Shown piece by piece: positions 61,401 to 64,000 of a DNA stretch of 64,000 nt. Each line of letters starts with the position of its first letter. The first letter of the stretch is position 1. The stretch lies in contig SMSO01000036.1 of the NCBI GenBank assembly GCA_004764695.1, positions 1,694,001 through 1,758,000 on the forward strand, given 5' to 3'. The stretch comes from Schizochytrium sp. TIO01 (taxonomy: Eukaryota; Sar; Bigyra; Thraustochytrida; Thraustochytriidae). Position numbers and translations under genes: made by a program. The notes below the pieces were generated by a model. It was not told the origin of the DNA. It did no database searches and saw only the letters and a list, made by a program, of their open reading frames with translations.

Positions 61401-62677
61401 TGACTCTAGTCCTTATGGCACTCTTTCCTCTGTTGGTCATTGGAGGCGGCCTTCAATTTACTGTAATGACTTCTCTATCAAAGCAGGATGAAGATGCACT
61501 TGCCGAAGCAGGTCAGGTTCTTCAGGAGTCAATTACAGGCATTCGTACCGTTGCCGCCTTCTCTCTTCGTGTACGAATTGTGGCTCTTTACGATTCTTTC
61601 CTCGAAGCTCCAACTAAACTAGCTGTGCAAAAGGGCCTCCTTGGTGGCCTTGGTATGGGTTTTAGCCAGGGTGTGATTTTTTGCATCTACGGTATTGCAT
61701 TTTACTACGCTGCTGTGTTGATTGAAAATAAGGGCTATACATTCTCCGAGCTTTTGCGTGCCATCTTCTTGCTTCTCTTCGCAGGTGTTGCTGCTGGTCA
61801 AGCCAGTGCAATGGCTCCAGATGTTGGCAAGGCCGCAGCTGCAGCGTCGAGCGTTTTCCGGGTTATCGATCGCGCGTCACCGATCAACCCATTTGACGAA
61901 AGCGGCACCCGCAGCGAAGGTGAAACCAGCGGAGATATTGTCTTTGAGAATGTCAACTTCTTTTATCCAACACGCCCTGATGTGCCTGTTCTCAAGGACT
62001 TCAATTTGACCATTCCCCGTGGCAAGCACATTGCTTTCGTGGGAATGAGCGGAAGCGGAAAGTCCACAACACTTTCAAACATTGAGCGATTCTATGATGT
62101 GCAAAGCGGCAGTGTTAAATTTCATGGCATAGACGTCAAAGACGCCAACGTGGGCTGGCTGCGATCACGTATGGCCTATGTCGAGCAAGAACCTAAGCTA
62201 TTCAATGGAACTGTGCACGAAAACATTGCATTTGGTGTCCCAAATGGTGAAGAATTGACCGAACAGGAGATCATTGACGCTGCACGTGAAGCAAATGCTC
62301 TGGAATTTATTCAAGAGTTGCCTCAAGGCTTTGATACCTCCGTCAGTGGATCGTCATTATCAGGAGGCCAAAAACAGCGTGTATGCATCGCCCGTGCACT
62401 TTTGCGTGGTAAGCGTGCTGACGTTATCTTGTTGGACGAAGCAACTGCTGCGCTTGATAACTTCAGTGAACGTCGTGTTCAGGATGCATTGGAGGATCTG
62501 ATGCGTGGTCGTGATGTGACGACAATCACTGTGGCTCACAAGTTGAAGACAATTGAACGTTCTGACATTATTTTTGTTGTGCATTTGGGTCGAATTGTTG
62601 AGAAGGGTACGCACAAATCACTTCTTGCAAACAATGGTCCATATGCTAAGCTCTACCGTGCACAACGTAAGCGTTAA
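58457..62677 (+). CDS. Full-size ABCB-type (P-glycoprotein/MDR-like) ABC transporter (1406 aa)
   Basis: An ATP-driven exporter of hydrophobic compounds or lipids, with two membrane domains and two ATPase domains in the order TMD-NBD-TMD-NBD. The cytosolic N-terminus (1-105) is highly charged. NBD1: A-loop Tyr517, Walker A GGSGCGKST (543-551), Q-loop Gln591, signature LSGGQ (650-654), Walker B LLILDE (670-675, catalytic Glu675), His708. NBD2: Walker A GMSGSGKST (1196-1204), Gln1244, LSGGQ (1301-1305), VILLDE (1323-1328), His1361. Both sites look competent. The linker (751-820) is acidic then Lys-rich. The external loop between the fifth and sixth helices of TMD1 (about 375-447) is unusually long and contains eight cysteines (393, 409, 426, 428, 431, 433, 435, 441). 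The substrate cannot be told from sequence. Single exon; ATG at 58457 follows an in-frame-independent leader; a run of 12 G starts right after the stop. Confidence 0.96.
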   Translation: MPKSEDNAALVPVVLDDLEDETHDIEKQEIDKRRSSQKTRESKRRSHRTAPDDDQEEEEDSKSTLNRKVSRSEKDSASDDFAVRIPSHQQSSDANDDDDEGSKGMVGICEFFRYATKQDVVLIFLGLLGGAGLGVAMPLFAIFLGDLFNDFNSTTSSVMDAGHKYLRFFCFVGAGAFVMGFLQIACFTMASERITLRMRSLYLNAILKQDITWFDKASSKGGLSSSISENTVVIREGIVKLGELSQFSAMFIGGFVIGFYESWQLTLVIVAITPLLATTGYLMMKLLAEATQGGLGAYATAGGLAEETFTMIRTVTSYSRQAFMLDRYDAELAKAEGHGIRKARNQGLTLGATIGILFAAYGLAFWFGAKLVVDARNDAAAQYPPSTSVNAECYVGNFIDELTSVSLGCMSTVSESFYFETAADVCNCVLCDCGCTASGDCLDGGGVLSAFFGVLIGAMSLGQLAPALGSFTNGRAAAARIFNVIEREPEIDSSGDSGLHPDDVAGDLALEDVHFYYPSRPEVEVFKGINLSFPHGTTTALVGGSGCGKSTVTQLLMRFYDPTQGRVTLDGIDIRDINLSWLRNNIGLVSQEPILFATSIYANIAYGAPEGEDVTREEIIEATKSSNAYDFIMDLTDQFDSYVGEGGSTLSGGQKQRIAIARALVRNPQLLILDEATSALDSESERVVQAALDELLATQNRTTIVIAHRLTTVQDADNIIVLGEGEGLLEQGTHEELVAKRGNYYALLSAAKSSEQKDEDDPVEFAPLNEPEVEEDEPEPRRFLSSSSISEFSMKALGIGSSDKDDEKKKGKGKKAKDPPVPLRRILRYSAPEKWYYIPAVLASAINGALMPVFSLIFVQLANVFYYPTTEETKDIARRFSLYFLALGVASFLINLVQTYYFGVVSERMTRRIRRELFASMLRQDIGFFDDKENSVGALTSRLSTDAALVKASLADRAAITVQNIVTVLLTFILAFLYSWQMTLVLMALFPLLVIGGGLQFTVMTSLSKQDEDALAEAGQVLQESITGIRTVAAFSLRVRIVALYDSFLEAPTKLAVQKGLLGGLGMGFSQGVIFCIYGIAFYYAAVLIENKGYTFSELLRAIFLLLFAGVAAGQASAMAPDVGKAAAAASSVFRVIDRASPINPFDESGTRSEGETSGDIVFENVNFFYPTRPDVPVLKDFNLTIPRGKHIAFVGMSGSGKSTTLSNIERFYDVQSGSVKFHGIDVKDANVGWLRSRMAYVEQEPKLFNGTVHENIAFGVPNGEELTEQEIIDAAREANALEFIQELPQGFDTSVSGSSLSGGQKQRVCIARALLRGKRADVILLDEATAALDNFSERRVQDALEDLMRGRDVTTITVAHKLKTIERSDIIFVVHLGRIVEKGTHKSLLANNGPYAKLYRAQRKR

Positions 62678-62689
62678 GGGGGGGGGGGG
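62678..62689 (+). repeat. G homopolymer (12) directly after the transporter stop
   Basis: Twelve consecutive G immediately following TAA. A four-G-run quadruplex is not formed by a single run, but the tract is long for a genome of this composition. Confidence 0.9.
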
Positions 62690-63521
62690 TAGTTCTATTA
62701 TTCTCATATTATTGAAAATTATGGTGTTTATCAAGTTTTAACTATAAAAGATATCTGGTTTAAAAGGTACATTGCACTTATCATGCCCAAACTTGAAATC
62801 CTCTTATTTCGACATTAGTTTTGGGACTTTCCAAATTGCTTCCATTCCAGAGGCCGAGTTTGAAAGAAAATTAGAAAGATTAGGATAGGGCTTTTCATGA
62901 TCGAACTAGGCTACAAACCTGAAAAGACGGTTGATCATACACGCGGAAAATTTTGAAGTGCGGATCCACTTATAAACCAGTCTTCATTAGTGCTGACATT
63001 AAGTACAAGGTCTTGATTCTTTTATATTAGATGTTTCTAGCATAGATAAACTCTATATAACAACAAGAGGGGGTAATAATCAAAGTTTACGATGAAGCAA
63101 TTATTCGAGTGATGAGATTTTCATTTTTTGTTGCTATTCCTTCGTTTAATTCATGGTGTTGAAGAAATAATTGCAAAGCTCTTCACCCGAATCAAAAGAG
63201 AGAGAGAGAGAGAGAGGAAAATATAAAAGCGGCCCGGTCTGACGAAAGAAAGTAACAAAAAAATTATGTCATTTCTTGCGACCCCCAGAGCATCCTCAGT
63301 GTCCAATTTTCTTGTTGGATTAATGAATTTTAGCGGCAAGATCATTATTTGACTTTCGTGATTTTGAAGAGATAGAGCTGGCATCTCATTTAAAAATTTT
63401 ACAGCATAATATATGTGTTCATGTGTATTTGCGACGATATGTGGTGTTTCACTAAGACTGTATGTGTTACTTCAAGGTATCCGTGTATTTGTCAATTACT
63501 ACAAGGATTGATATGGTTTTT
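62690..63521. other. Intergenic, no gene seen
   Basis: Separates the convergent transporter and transposase-like genes. AT-rich, with a (GA)n dinucleotide run at about 63197-63218. I looked for inverted terminal repeats of a transposon and TTAA boundaries but could not define an element end. Confidence 0.5.
63197..63218 (+). repeat. (GA)n dinucleotide repeat
   Basis: About ten copies of AG/GA. Confidence 0.9.
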
Positions 63522-64000
63522 TCAAGAGTTTGTGCCATGAGAGACATCAGTGAGACCCCGGAGGGTGTCTTGAGAATTGAGATTGTGTGAAGGGTCCGAT
63601 GTCACACGATCTGAAGTTGGATTTGGCTTTGTGCGCTTCGTCCGTAAGGGCTCTTCTAATTGCTCTTGGGTGTGAAAGCGCTCGAAACAAGTGGCAGCCT
63701 TTTCACCAAGGAACCTTTGGGGCTCGCCCGCACAGGCTGTGCGGTGCAACGGAACTTTGCACACCGAGCACCTGTATGTCGCCTGACCACCACAGACCGC
63801 ACATGTCGCCTGAATACCCTTCATGGCCCCACTACGCGGGCCGTGTTTAATTTCCCGGAAACCAAGTGGCTCCATGTCGTGATGTATGTGACGATTCAGC
63901 CGGACCTTTTTCGCCATGCCTTCATTGAACCACTTTTGCAGCATAGGACTCCTTTTTGGCATGCGTGCTAGAACACGTTCCATTTCCTCCGAGAGAATGT
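63522..64000 (-). CDS. Probable C-terminus of a piggyBac-type transposase (partial at right edge)
   Basis: The minus-strand frame is open from the window edge (ILSEE before Met at 63983) to TGA at 63522-63524, so at least the N-terminal part lies outside. The visible 158 codons contain a cysteine/histidine cluster, CAVCGGQATYRCSVCKVPLH followed by C and then CFERFH, matching the zinc-binding C-terminal domain of piggyBac-family transposases (C-x2-C ... YRCxxC ... CFxxYH). The catalytic DDD core is not in view, so whether the element is intact is unknown. A basic, Ser/Thr-rich tail of about 50 residues follows. Alternatives are another DDE transposase or a domesticated descendant with the same zinc ribbon. 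Confidence 0.55.
   Translation of the reverse strand, partial: ILSEEMERVLARMPKRSPMLQKWFNEGMAKKVRLNRHIHHDMEPLGFREIKHGPRSGAMKGIQATCAVCGGQATYRCSVCKVPLHRTACAGEPQRFLGEKAATCFERFHTQEQLEEPLRTKRTKPNPTSDRVTSDPSHNLNSQDTLRGLTDVSHGTNS

Overview
The window is nuclear DNA of a microbial eukaryote. The coding genes are mostly single long ORFs, and the two introns-bearing genes I could resolve use GT-AG splicing. A surface protein with RCC1 repeats joined by Pro-Thr linkers of the PTxxPT type, an R1R2R3 MYB, a CDPK-like kinase and a full-size ABCB transporter fit a stramenopile, possibly a labyrinthulomycete (thraustochytrid). That placement is inference from protein style; no rRNA or other marker is present.

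Layout. 1-3010: an RCC1-repeat gene, open at the left edge, broken by at least seven and probably nine single-base frame steps that all go in the same direction. 3011-6725: no gene, but two diverged copies of a direct repeat. 6726-7557 (-): a three-exon gene for a small multi-pass membrane protein that I reconstructed from splice sites. 9129-10505 (-): a three-repeat MYB factor. 10506-41856: about 31 kb with no convincing gene, filled with short tandem arrays (mostly tetranucleotides), short AT-rich islets and a GC-rich block at about 29.8-33.6 kb.

41857-54028 is a compact gene group: a TPR/cyclic-nucleotide-binding-like protein (+), a calponin-homology + TBC + IQ protein (-, with a first exon found from splice sites), a small possible membrane protein (-), an acidic protein with a Cdc37-like N-terminus and a C-terminal CaaX box (-), and a CAMK/CDPK-like kinase (+). 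58457-62677 holds a 1406-residue ABCB transporter with an unusual cysteine-rich loop. At the right edge (-) is the C-terminus of a probable piggyBac-type transposase.

How the genes may work together: several encode modules that read calcium, calmodulin, cyclic nucleotide or small-GTPase signals (cNMP-like domains, IQ motif, CaaX box, CaMK-type segment), yet the diagnostic residues are often missing: the TBC lacks both catalytic fingers, the EF-hand-like loops lack their acidic ligands, and the cNMP cassette is poorly conserved. A link between these genes is only a suggestion from proximity. The best candidates for something unusual are the same-direction frame steps in the RCC1 gene, the CH-TBC-IQ pseudo-GAP, the ABC transporter's Cys-rich loop and the microsatellite-saturated gene desert.
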